From Castor canadensis (Eukaryota; Chordata; Mammalia; Rodentia; Castoridae): a stretch of DNA of 64,000 nucleotides. This document shows, piece after piece, positions 1-9,930 of this stretch. The stretch covers positions 40,748,001 through 40,812,000 of the forward strand of contig NC_133397.1 in NCBI RefSeq assembly GCF_047511655.1, in the 5' to 3' direction. Each line of letters opens with the position of its first letter. Position 1 is the stretch's first letter. Made by a program: the position numbers and the translations under genes. The notes beneath the pieces were generated by a model. The model saw nothing but the letters and a program-made list of their open reading frames with translations, had not been told where the DNA came from and did no database searches.

Positions 1-75
1 GCAAGCATGTGGCCCTGAGTTCAAACACCAATACTGACAAAAATATAAATAAATAAATAAATAAATAAATAAATA
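1..75 (+). repeat. ID-type SINE end with (aaat)n tail
   Basis: Box B-like 'gagttcaaacaccaatac' followed by an (aaat)n run. The left part lies outside the window. Confidence 0.7.
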
Positions 76-544
76 TGAAAAAAGAAAAACTAACAGCACC
101 TCAGTCATCTGTGGGAAAATACCAAGTACTCTAACATAATTGCTGCCCCTCTACCACAAAATGAGAGAAAGGCAGAGAAAATATTGGAAGAAATAATAGC
201 CAAAACTTTTCAAACTCTGATACCATTTAAAGTAAAAATATTAATAACAATAGTAATGTATTAAGGGTTTCTAATACATGTGGAAGGGAAATTTGTGGTC
301 ATACTAGCACCAAGGGTGGGGGAGAAAAAAGGAAATACAACCTTGTTGTATGTGAAGGGACATAACAGCATCTGAAAGTACCCTGAGTTGTGCAGTCCAT
401 CCAAGGTTGCACATCAGTGAAGCTGAGACACAGATGAATCTTGCAAGTTGCAACACCTGCTGGGGAGATGAGTCATGAGGTCAGGCTCTCACAGCCTTAG
501 AGCATACTCTTTCCAAGACAGCATTTTACCAGAGGCTGTGGGAA
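76..544. other. No gene recognised
   Basis: AT-rich, no convincing ORF or named repeat seen. Confidence 0.5.
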
Positions 545-703
545 TTCAGCTCTTCCATCTCTGAAGAATTGTATCTCCTAAATAGTTATGCTCAAGTCCT
601 AACCCCCATATTTGACCTTATTTGGAAATAAGATCTTTACAGATGTAATCCAGTCATATTGAGTTAAGGTAGATCCTAAGCCACCTTATAAAAAGAAGGG
701 AGA
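545..703 (+). repeat. MLT1-like LTR, 5' half
   Basis: Carries the diagnostic phrases of mammalian MaLR MLT1 LTRs from memory: 'aagtcctaacccccat', 'gaccttatttggaaata', 'ccttataaaaagaa'. It stops at a SINE, and the rest of the LTR resumes at about 9,680. Confidence 0.75.
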
Positions 704-1000
704 AACTGGGTACCAGTGGCTCATCCTAGCTACTCAGCAGGCAGAGATCAGGAGGATCGTGGTTTGAGGCCAGCCCAGGCAAATAGTTCATGAGACACTA
801 TCTCGAAAAAATCTATCACAAAAAAGGGTTGGGTAGGCTGGGGTCATGGCTTAAGAGCTAGAGCACCTTACAAGGCCATGGGTTCAAACCCCAATACTGA
901 AAACAAAAACAACAACAAAAAAGGGCTGGTGGAGTGGCTTAAGTTTTATGCCCTGAATTCAAGCCCCAGTACTACAAAAAAAAAGAAAGGAGAAGACAAG
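704..1000 (+). repeat. Dimeric B1/ID-type SINE plus a second ID unit
   Basis: B1-like half 'ccagtggctcatcctagct', ID half with 'gggttcaaaccccaatact', then a further ID monomer from about 921 with its own A-rich tail. Inserted in the MLT1-like LTR. Confidence 0.8.
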
Positions 1001-1004
1001 TACA

Positions 1005-1360
1005 ATAGTCCCAGCTACTTGAAAGGCTGAGGACAAAGAATCACTTAAGCCCAGGAGTGGGTTTTTTGTTTTATCTTTTTGGTGGCACTGGAGTTTGAAC
1101 TCAGGGCCTCATGCTTGCTAGGCAGGCATTCTTACTGCTTGAGCCCTCCACCAGCCCTGTTTTGTGCTGAGTTTTTTTGAGATAGAGTCTGGTGAACTAT
1201 TTGCCTGGGCTGCCTTCAAACCATGATCCTCTTGATCTCAGTCTCCTAAGTAGCTAGGATTACAGGTGTGAGCCATTTGGCACCTGGCTTAGCCCAGGAG
1301 TTTGAAAGCAACCTGGGCAGCATAGTGGGGCCCTGTCTCTGAAAGAAATAAGTAAGAGGG
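1005..1360. repeat. B1-type SINE split by a minus-strand dimeric SINE
   Basis: A plus-strand B1 monomer (1005-1056 and 1291-1360) is interrupted by a minus-strand dimer (about 1060-1290). The phrase agcccaggag stands on both sides of the inserted copy, a target-site duplication. Confidence 0.8.
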
Positions 1361-1433
1361 CTGGGAGTGTAGCTCAGTGGTAGTGTGCATTCCAGGCCCT
1401 GGGTCTGATCCCCAGCACTGCAACAATGACAAC
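1361..1433 (+). repeat. ID-type SINE abutting the provirus
   Basis: 'gctgggagtgtagctcagtg' then 'tgatccccagcactg', a tRNA-derived ID monomer. Its A/C-rich tail is the provirus integration point. Confidence 0.85.
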
Positions 1434-1725
1434 TGTTGGCAATAATGGCGCCGATGGGTTTTGGTTCTTACTGCACACTTAAGCTTCTGTTTCCCAGGGT
1501 CACAGTCCTGCCTCAAGTCTAGCTTGAATTCTCCTTCTGCCCCAACCTCCAATCAGCATGAACCATAAGATCCTAACCAATCAGATCATGCCGAGTCTCA
1601 CTGAGGGGTATTTAAGCACCTGCCCCCCTCTCTCTCTCTCTCTTGGCTCTCTCCATCTCCCACCTGGCAATAAAGAATCTCTTGGCCAGATCACTCCTCT
1701 CAGCGTGGTCACTTTGGGGCCTACA
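1434..1725 (+). repeat. 5' LTR of the provirus
   Basis: 292 bp, TGTTGG...CCTACA. Contains a CCAAT box (1577-1581), a TATA-like tatttaag (1609-1616), a CT-rich run and AATAAA (1669-1674), giving a compact U3-R-U5. It matches the LTR at 9353-9621 end to end apart from a longer pyrimidine tract. Confidence 0.95.
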
Positions 1726-1727
1726 TT

Positions 1728-1745
1728 TGGTGCCGTGACTTGGAT
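1728..1745 (+). promoter_or_regulatory. Primer binding site, tRNA-His type
   Basis: tggtgccgtgacttggat, two bases after the LTR end. It fits the 3' end of tRNA-His from memory with one mismatch. The 480 bases between here and gag are leader without a convincing ORF. Confidence 0.75.
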
Positions 1746-2227
1746 CGGGTTCCCCCACTAATCCTGGTGGGACCCCGATTCCGATTCACCCCACAACCAC
1801 CCTGAGGACGTGACTGGCCAGGACTCATCCTCCTGATTGCCCTCACTCGCATCCAACACCGGACATCCTTTGGTGAGTCCACATACCCTTATTGGGCTTC
1901 CTTTATGGTCTCTCCCTTCGGTGTCTCCAGGGTTCTAGCGTATCCCCCTTTCTGATCATCTCTGGGGCTCAGACGGTAGAGGAAAGACCTCTTTCCCAAT
2001 CAGCCTCAGCTCAGGTCTTTTTCATTCTCAGTCTCAGAGGCTGCCCTCTGAAAAGCCTGGCGCCAGGTGACCCACAGCCCCCTTGGCCTTTTGGCCCTAC
2101 AAGCCACCAGAACACAGTGACAACTGCTTCTCATGCGTCTTGTACCGTTCTCAGATATTTGAGCCATGTGGGGATGCCCCGCAATTCATAATATCCTCCC
2201 AACCCCTTTTCAGGACCAGGTCCCACC

Positions 2228-3633
2228 ATGGAGGCCTCCTCCTCTTTGCCATCTGACTCCCCACTGAGATGCCTCCTCAATAATTTGGACACCTTGGGTT
2301 TAACCCCAGATATAAAACCAAAAAATTTGATCTGCTTTTGTACCCAAATCTGGCCCACTTATCCTTTAGACAACCGAAGTCACAGGTCCTTTTTCGGGTC
2401 TTTAGATCCCAGTCTCCTGCGGGACCTATATAACTACTGTGAGCGATCAGGATGATGGGGAAAGATTCCATATGCCCAAGCTTTTCATACCTCCATCTAA
2501 ATCCGGCTCTCTGCACCACTTGCAAACCTAAACATGTACTTCTTGCTCTAAAGCCCTCAACCTTAACCTCCGCCCTCTCTTCAGATTTCGACCTGGCCAT
2601 TGAACCTCCTCCATACCGCCGACAGGCTCCACCCAATCCTCCTCTTCTGCAACCTACTCCACCATCTTTAACAGCCCCTCCACTTCCTTCTTCATCATCC
2701 CCTTCATTGCTGTCACCCTCCACCCCCACCGCTCCCTTGGCGCCTCCTCCTCCACTTCCTGCTTCTTCATCCCCTTCATCACCACCAGCTCCTACCCCCA
2801 CTCCACCCTCTGCCCCTTCTCCTCCCTCCTCCTCCTTCAGCCGCCCTGCTACTCGATCACACACACTCGCTGCCCAGCTCCCCCCTTCCCTCCTGGCACC
2901 CCTTCAGGAGGTGGCTGGATCAGAGGGAATTGTCAGGATTCATGTCCCCTTCTCCATGCTCGATCTCTCCCAAATCGAAGCCCGCCTGGGCTCCTATACA
3001 ACTAACCCCTCAGCTTATGTCAAACAATTTCAGTATCTATTCCAGTCTTACAGCCTAACCTACCATGATATATATATCATTCTCTCTAGTACCCTCCTAC
3101 CCAAGGAACATAGAAGGGTTTGGGAACAGGCTCACACATATGCAGATGAGGTCCATCAGACAACTCCCACTCACCCTACAGGTGCCCTTGCGGTGCCTGA
3201 CCATGATCCCAATTGGGACTACAACACCCAGGCTGGACTTACCTTCCGGGACCAATTTGCCACCTGCCTCCTGGCAGGACCAAAACGGGCATCACAAAAG
3301 GCCATTAATTTTGAAAAACTCCAGGAAATTATCCAGGATAGAACAGAAAACCCCTTTACCTTCCTAGACAGGTTAACCAGGGCTCTCCAAAAATACACTA
3401 ACATTGACCCAGAATCCACAGTTGGTAGACAACTCCTTATGACTTATTTTTTCTCCCAAAGTTACCCCAACATTAGGGCAAAATTAAAGAAACTTGATAG
3501 AGGCTCCCTCACACCTCAGACTGAGGTACTGGCAACCGCCTTCAAAGTGTTCCACTCCCGGGATGAAAAGGTGAAACGCCAAAAATACCAGATATTGGCT
3601 CAGGTTATGAGAGGCCCAAACCCCCAACCTTAA
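2228..3633 (+). pseudogene. gag: ERV gag, matrix and capsid part (frameshifted, premature stop)
   Basis: Structural polyprotein of the provirus. It opens at an ATG in strong context (accatgg, 2228) with a matrix-like stretch. Near 2445-2455 the frame shifts into a long open stretch that runs to TAA at 3631. In order: matrix, a Pro/Ser/Thr-rich low-complexity linker (about 2600-2880), then a capsid-like region (2940-3600). Residue 2 is Glu, so the usual N-myristoylation glycine is absent. The TAA at 3631 falls before the nucleocapsid, which continues in the same frame. Confidence 0.85.
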
Positions 3634-3861
3634 CGGGGAAATCAACACCCACCAAACAGGAGCCCACCAGGCCCCTGTTTCAAATGCAGAAAGGAGGGAC
3701 ACTGGGCCAGATTCTGCCCTAATCCCAGGATGCCGCCTCGGCCTTGCCCTAGATGTCATGCTCATGGGCATTGGGCGACTGATTGCCCCAGCTCCCGGCA
3801 GGGGGCCAGATCAAACTCTCGCTCCAGTCCCGACCTCATAGGGCTGGCAACAGATGATTGA
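3634..3861 (+). pseudogene. gag: ERV gag nucleocapsid with two zinc knuckles
   Basis: Same frame as the capsid, after the TAA at 3631. Two CX2CX4HX4C knuckles lie at 3676-3717 and 3745-3786. The region ends at an in-frame TGA (3859-3861) directly before protease, the position of the gag terminator that gammaretroviruses read through. Two knuckles occur in several class I ERVs, whereas MLV-type viruses have one. Confidence 0.85.
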
Positions 3862-4380
3862 AGGGACCTTGGGACTTCCCTCCCGGCAACTACCATCTTG
3901 TTTCTGGAGCCCAAGGTAAGCCTTTTGGTTGATGGGTGCCCCATCTGCCTCCTCCTGGACACCGGTGCCACTTTCTGTCCTGACAGAGTTTTGGGGGGCC
4001 ACCAGCCCATCACAAACCCCTATTGTCGGGGTAGGGGGACAAATCATTTTTCCCAGAAAAACTCCCACACTTTCCTGCTCCTTTTTGGGTCATCCTTTTG
4101 CCCATCAGTTTCTGGTCATGCCCCAATGTCCCACCCCTTTTTTGGGAAGAGATATTTTAACCAAATTTCAGGACTCCATCTCATTTAACCTCAGGCCTAT
4201 CCCCCTTCTCGTCCTTATGGCTACGGATGGCCCCTCTGATTCCACTGGTCAAATCCTCCCTTCAGGGGTGGACCCTAAAGTAAGGGACACTGAAACTCCT
4301 TCTCTGGCAACTTGTCCTCCCATTAAGATCCTCTTACAGGACCCTCATCACTTTCCATGCCAGCCTCAGTACCCCCTCCC
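3862..4380 (+). pseudogene. pro: ERV protease (frameshifted)
   Basis: Aspartic protease following the gag TGA in the same frame. The active site LLLDTGA is visible (Asp codon at 3958-3960). About ten bases later, near 3970-3976, the reading moves by one base and continues open to about 4380, including a GRDIL-type C-terminal motif. A second shift leads into reverse transcriptase. Confidence 0.85.
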
Positions 4381-5755
4381 TACTTCCAGCCTGTTGGGGT
4401 TACAATCATTACTGATTTACTCCACAAGGGGCTCCTCAGACCCACCCATTCCCCATACAACTCTCCCATCCTAGCTGTAAAAAAGCCAAATGGCACCTAC
4501 TGCCTTGTCCAAGATCTTAGACTCATTAATAATGCTGTTAAACCTATACACCCCCTCGTCTCTAACCCTTACACCATTCTTCCTTCTATTCCTGCCTCCT
4601 CCACTCACTTCTCTGTCCTTGATCTCAAGGATGCCTTTTTTACCATTCGCCTCTCCCCCGAGTCACAGGACATTTTTGCCTTTACCTGGATGGATCCACA
4701 CACACATCACTCACAGCAACCCACCTGGATGGTCCTCCCTCAGGGTTTTAGGGATAGCCCACATCTGTTTGGACAGGCACTTGCCAAAGATCTCAGGGAC
4801 CTCCACCTCTCTAGGTCTACCCTCCTCCAATATGTAGATGATCTACTCTTGTGTAGCCCTTCTCTGGGCATCTCTCAATCTGACACCACTCTACTCTTAA
4901 ACTTTCTGGCTGACAAAGGATACCAGGCTTCCCTCCATAAGGCCCAACTTTCCCAAGTAACAGTCACATACTTGGGAGTTCAATTGTCCCATGACTCCAA
5001 GGCAATTACTCTGGACAGAAAGCAGCTCATCTGAGAAATATCAGCTCCCAAGACAAAGGAGGAAATATTTTCCTTTTTGGGGCTGGCCGGACACTTCCAT
5101 GTCTGGATTCCCAACTATTCCCTCTTGGCAACCCCCTTATAAGATGCCACTAAGGGAGACCTCTCTGAACCCCTACTTACTTCTGTCAACACCCCTTTCT
5201 GGCATCTTCAACAGGCACTTCTCTAGGCCCCGGCCCTCCATTTGCCAGATACCCAAAAAACGTTCACCCTCTATGTCTGTGAAAATAAAGGCTTAACCTT
5301 GGGAGTTCTGGGTCAGGGCAAGGGTCCAACATTTGCCCCAGTAGCATATCTATCAAAAAAACTTGACCCCACAGTCTGGGGATGGGCCCCCTGTCTACAG
5401 GCCTTGTCAGCAGCTTATGTTCTAGTTCAGGAAGCAAAAAAACTTACTTTCAGGAGGTCAATCACAATCATCTCCTCCTATCACCTTGTGGAACTCTTGA
5501 CATATAAGGGCTTAAAAACCCTTTCCTCTTGCTGGATCTTGTTGCCTCTTGTCTCTTTCTTCCATGACTCCTCCATTACTCTCCGTGCTTGCTCTTCCTT
5601 AAATCCCACCACCCTCCTGCCCACCTCTACTGCCATGCCTACCCACTACTGCATTGAGACCCTGGAGGCCCTTCTCCCCTGCCCTTCACACATCCAGGAG
5701 GGGCCCCTGCAGGGCTCCACCTACACTTGGTTCACGATGGCAGCTCATATGTAGT
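4357..5755 (+). pseudogene. pol: ERV reverse transcriptase and connection domain (three in-frame stops)
   Basis: RNA-dependent DNA polymerase. Fingers and palm are recognisable: LDLKDAFF, the LPQGF motif, and catalytic YVDD at 4831-4842. A TGA at 5032-5034 interrupts the thumb. The same frame continues with further stops at 5140-5142 and 5224-5226, then the connection region (VAYLSKKLDP) to about 5755. The boundaries of the domain are by eye. Confidence 0.9.
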
Positions 5756-6190
5756 GGGGGGGGGTATACGGAGAGCGGGTTATGTTATAGTGTCCCTAAC
5801 CCAAGTCGTTGAGGCACAGCCCCTCCCTCCCAGTACCACCAATTAACAGGCTGAACTGTTTGCAGTCACGAGGGCTTTTGAGCTGGCAGCCAACCATTCT
5901 CTCACTCTATACACTGACTCTAAATATGTCCTCCACATCCTCCTCTTCCACTCAGCTATCTGGAAGGAAAGGGGATTATTAACCACAAGAGGGACCTTTG
6001 TCACCAACTCCACTTTCATTACCAACCTTCTCTGGGCCTCTCTCCTTCCTTCTAAGATTAGGATCGCCCACTGCCTGACCCACCAAACAGATTCATCACC
6101 CATAACTATGGGCAACTCTAAGGCAGATCAGGCTGCCCGACAGGCGGCAAGGGAGAATTACTCCACTCTGGCTCTTGTAAAGCCTCAAGA
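5715..6190 (+). pseudogene. pol: ERV RNase H (frameshifted, stop)
   Basis: RNase H domain of pol. A DGSS motif stands just before a run of nine G (5756-5764), across which the frame changes. The next frame carries a TAA (5844-5846), then AELFAV with the catalytic Glu, YTDSKY with an Asp, and the terminal GNSKADQAA stretch near 6108. It runs on into integrase without a further break. Confidence 0.85.
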
Positions 6191-7301
6191 CCAAACTCCT
6201 GAGCTGGCCCATGAGTCACTCCCCAGACACATTCTCCTTTCGTATTTACACTCCATCTTCCACACTAGCACTCAGAATCTCAAGGTCTTCTTAAATTCAT
6301 TCTTCCCCCTTGCCCCGGAGGATTCCCAATACCTACACCACCTCACCTCCACATGTCCCACCTGTCAGAGGACTAACCCACACACCCCTTTAAGGCCTGG
6401 CTCATTCCCTACTCACCAGGCCAGGGGACAAATCCCGGGGGTGGATTGGCAGGTGGACTTTACAAATATGCCCAGAGTAAAGAAACACAATTACCTTCTG
6501 GTCCTGGTAGATACCTTTTCAGGATGGGTAGAAGCCTTCCCAACCTCCAATATGAGGGCATCAACTGTGGTCTCTCTTATTGTAACCCATATCATCCCTA
6601 GGTTTGGAATGCTTACCTCCTTCCAATCAGATAATGGCCCAGAGTTCACATCCCAGGTAACACAAACAATTATCAAGGCCCTTAATATCTCATGGCATTT
6701 CCATATCCCTTATCATCCCCCCTCATCAGGAAAGGTAGAGCGCACTAACCATACCTTAAAGGAGGGTCTCACTGAACTCACCTTGGAACTACACCTGGAT
6801 GGAGTTCAACTCCTTCCACTAGCCCTCTTCCACCTATGGGTACTCCCATGGAAACCCACACAAATATCCCCTTTTGAGGTGATGTTCAGTCGCCCAGCTC
6901 TGCCTCCAGGAATCACCTCCTCCCCGGGCCCCCTCACCTTTCCTCTTCTCTCCTTCACTCGAACCCAGTTATGGTGACACCATGACACTTTATCTCCAGA
7001 CCTTTCATACACCCATCTCTCTTTCCCTTTAAACCCAGGGGACTGGGTCTACTTCTCACCCCCTTTCCCTGAAAAGAAACCCCTTACCCCAAAATGGAAA
7101 GGGCCCCTAAAAATCATCCTCTGTACTCCTACTGCAGCCCAGTTAGAAGAAACCCCAGGAAAACTAACATCTTGGATTCATAACTTCAGGCTAAAGTCAG
7201 CCCAATCCCCCTGGAACATCCAGCAGGACAGCCCCATCGGCCCTCCGTCTCTGCTTCCTCTCCTGGCTTCGTTTGCACCCCCTCCCTTTGAAACCCCTTA
7301 A
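6191..7301 (+). pseudogene. pol: ERV integrase (one internal stop)
   Basis: Integrase of the provirus. The CPTC half of the N-terminal zinc site is near 6355-6370. The DDE core is complete: GVDWQVDF, SDNGPEF and GKVERTN (about 6440-6745). A TGA at 6975-6977 cuts the chain, but the frame continues with the gamma-type C-terminal domain (PKWKGP, WIHNFRLK) to TAA at 7299-7301. Confidence 0.92.
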
Positions 7302-7322
7302 AACTCCACATCTCTCAGCTTC

Positions 7323-8498
7323 ATGTTCCTTCCCCCGTCCCTGAGGATGTGCATTAACCTTCCCCTTTTGTTCTCTGTTCTCAACCTCCTATTTGTGGGT
7401 GGGCTGACTAGCACCAGAGGGTACTTCTGGAGATTTAAGATATGGGAAACCTACACCATCTCACAAACTTCTATCACCAGCCTAGTCGGCACTGGTGACT
7501 GTTATCCTAAGGGATGTCAGGTCCCTATGTCAATCCCCTTCAAACCCAGGTTTGGTTCCACCCTAAGGAGTGGCTCCTTTGCATTCACTTGCCCTTTCTT
7601 CACCCAAACAAAAAATTACAGTAAAAGGGGAGCAAAATGGGCCCAGGAGAACAGGGGATGTCCCTATTGGTCTTGTCAGGTCTACTGGGTACTAGGATCA
7701 AAAGGACCAGACAACCAGTTTCACTTTTATCTGGGAAAAAATGGGACTACCATGCTCCACATCCCTGACCCATGGGACAACAAATGGGCTCAGGGTGAAC
7801 AGGCAGCCATTTATGCTCAGGGTGACTCCTCAAAACACTCGGCTCACATTATGATATCCAGAGAACTAACCCTTCCAATTACCGCTCAGGAGGTCGCTAC
7901 TAAGGTTCTACAATCCGAACAGAATTTACACAAATCCCTTCACCAGCCCTCCACCCCCCTAACCTGGCTCCAACTATTCCAGGCCTCACTACAACTCTTA
8001 AACCTGATCGTGCCCAATAATGTCACTGACTGCTTTCTTTGTGCCTCCCTCCAACGTCCTTTACTGACCACAGTTCCCATTAATGTTTCATCTTCTATCA
8101 AAGCTTCCCCTGCCTTGTGGAACTTCTCATGTGCTCCTCCCTTGCCCTCTGTACCTTTATGGGAACCTGACTTTGCACAAGGTCCTCCTCCCACACACAC
8201 CTGCTATGTCCAGTCCTCAGTGCCTTGGTCCAACTTTTCTCTTTCCTGTCATACAAATTTTATGATTACAGAATAACTGGCATCCCCCCCGGGGCTATAT
8301 TTCTGGTGCCACAACACCCTACACTCTTGCATAACAAGCTACTCCCGGGCCCTGCACACTGGTAGTTATAGTCCTCCAACTCACTCTCTACAGGGAAGCT
8401 GAATTCTCCCTCCTATTTGGTGCTCGACCAAAGCACACCGCCTTCTTGCCCATCATGGTTGGTATAAGTCTGACGACCTCCGTTGTTGCTGCAGCTTT
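7323..8498 (+). pseudogene. env: ERV env surface subunit (two in-frame stops)
   Basis: Starts 21 bases after pol with a hydrophobic leader (LPLLFSVLNLLFVGG). The surface region has several NX(S/T) sequons and a CFLC motif near 8031-8042, placed like the CXXC of gamma envelopes. Open to TAA at 8274-8276; the same frame has one more stop, TGA 8400-8402, then flows into TM. I do not see a clean furin-type cleavage motif at the SU-TM border. Confidence 0.82.
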
Positions 8499-9037
8499 GT
8501 GGGGGGAGCCCTTGGCCATAGTTTTATTACTGCAAAAGACTTTGAAGATCGCATACAGATCACCCTCAAATCCACCTCAGCCTCACTGGCTTTCCTTCAA
8601 CGTCAGCTCACTTCTCTAGCCCAGGTGGCCCTACAAAATCGCAGGGCCCTAGACATCTTAATGGCTGAAAAAGGGGGCACCTGCTTCTTCCTCCAGGAGA
8701 AATGTTGCTACTATATCAATGAGTCTGGGATTGTAGAACAGAATGTAAAAAAATTAACAGACTTGGCCGAGGACCTCCTAAAGAGACCCACTAAAAACAC
8801 CTTAACCAACCTGGTAAACTCTCCTCTTGTCACCTGGCTCCTGCCTTTCTTGGGCCCTTTGCTTGTGCTCGTTACTCTATGCACCCTCCTACACTATTTA
8901 CTACAATTTCTCAGATCCCAGGTAAACAAAATCTCTAAGCAAACTTTCAACCAGCTTCTCCTCCAAGGGTACCAACCCCTCATAGCTCAACCAGAGGACA
9001 CCTATGATGGATCCTACTGGGACACCGGGTTATAAGC
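8499..9037 (+). pseudogene. env: ERV env transmembrane subunit (open)
   Basis: In frame with the surface subunit after the TGA at 8400. Shows a heptad-like helix, LQNRRALDIL, the CX6CC motif CFFLQEKCC (about 8680-8706), a strong membrane span (near 8820-8910) and a cytoplasmic tail with a YQPL-type motif. No break from 8403 to the stop at about 9036. The region corresponding to the classic immunosuppressive domain is recognisable by position only. Confidence 0.88.
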
Positions 9038-9335
9038 ACCATGGACCCCTCACAGAACACCTGCTTCAATTCCTCAACTCCCTACACGAAGATGGATGGC
9101 TATTACCCGCCATACGGAGCTCGGAGGATTGGCTCCAGACTCCTTATGACCTATGGCTACAAGGGATCTTCATCAACCTCAGGGAAGAGGAAATCTTCAT
9201 TTTTGGAGCCTGGGTGTACACCATCATGAGGCTCACCATCCCAACATTGTTTGCCAACTAACCCTCCCTTCCCCTACGCCGCCCCTTGCCAGCTCAAAGA
9301 AGCCAGAGCGAACACAACGCCCCCCTTCCCTAACA

Positions 9336-9352
9336 AACAAAAAAGGGAGGAA
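9336..9352 (+). promoter_or_regulatory. Polypurine tract of the provirus
   Basis: Purine run aaaaaagggaggaa directly before the TG of the 3' LTR, the expected plus-strand primer site. Confidence 0.85.
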
Positions 9353-9621
9353 TGTTGGCAATAATGGCGCTGATGGGTTTCGGTTCTTACTGCACCCTTA
9401 AGCTCTTGTTTTCCAGGGTCACAGTCCTGCCTCAAGTCTAACTTGAATCCTCCTTCTGCCCCAACCTCCAATCAGCATGAACCATAAGATCCTAACCAAT
9501 CAGATCATGCTGAGTCCCACTGAGGGGTATTTAAGCCCCTGCTCCTCTCTCCCTCTTCCACCTGGCAATAAAGAATCTTGGCCAGATCACTCCTCTCCGA
9601 GTGGTTACTTTGGGGCCTACA
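9353..9621 (+). repeat. 3' LTR of the provirus
   Basis: 269 bp, TGTTGG...CCTACA, with tatttaag (9528-9535) and AATAAA (9567-9572). About 23 bases shorter than the 5' LTR, mainly in the pyrimidine-rich R/U3 stretch. Confidence 0.95.
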
Positions 9622-9679
9622 ACAATGACAAAATTTAGAATCATAATAAGTTAAAAAAAAAGAAAAAAAAAAGAGGGAA

Positions 9680-9930
9680 ATTTGTATACACAGAGTAGAC
9701 ACACAGGGCAAATGCCATGTAATGATGCTCAGCATCTATAAGCCAAGAAACACTCTCAGGATCGAGAAGAGGCCAGCAAGTAGAATCTTCTGGAGCCTTC
9801 AGGGAAAACACGGGCCTGCCAACACCTTGATTTTGGATTTCTGGCCTCCAGGACTCTGGGAGAATAAATTTCTGTTATTTCAAGCTGCCAAATTTGTGGC
9901 ATCATCCTTGGGGAACGAATACAGTCCCTA
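9680..9930 (+). repeat. MLT1-like LTR, 3' half
   Basis: Continues the element broken at 703: 'gacacacagggcaaatgcca', 'gccaagaaac', 'acaccttgattttgg', 'aataaatttctgtt' and 'aatttgtggcat' match the 3' half of MLT1 LTRs as I recall it. Confidence 0.75.

Larger units (their letters stand above)
1434..9621 (+). mobile_element. Class I (gamma-like) endogenous retrovirus, full-length layout, defective
   Basis: LTR, primer site, gag, pro, pol, env, polypurine tract and LTR stand in order over 8.19 kb. The gamma-like class is inferred from pro in the same frame as gag after a stop, the integrase C-terminus, and a TM with the CX6CC motif. The primer site fits tRNA-His, as in the HERV-H group. Two zinc knuckles set it apart from simple gammaretroviruses. 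Every gene except possibly env is frameshifted, and all contain stops. The two LTRs differ at roughly 14 positions over about 265 aligned bases by eye, so the insertion is neither brand new nor ancient. It cannot make virus as read. Confidence 0.95.

Noticed and set aside
2277-2864. 195-codon ORF on the minus strand of gag, rich in Gly, Glu and Asp
   Set aside because: It mirrors the Pro/Ser-rich low-complexity linker of gag. Its composition follows from the repeat codons, and no domain or promoter supports it.
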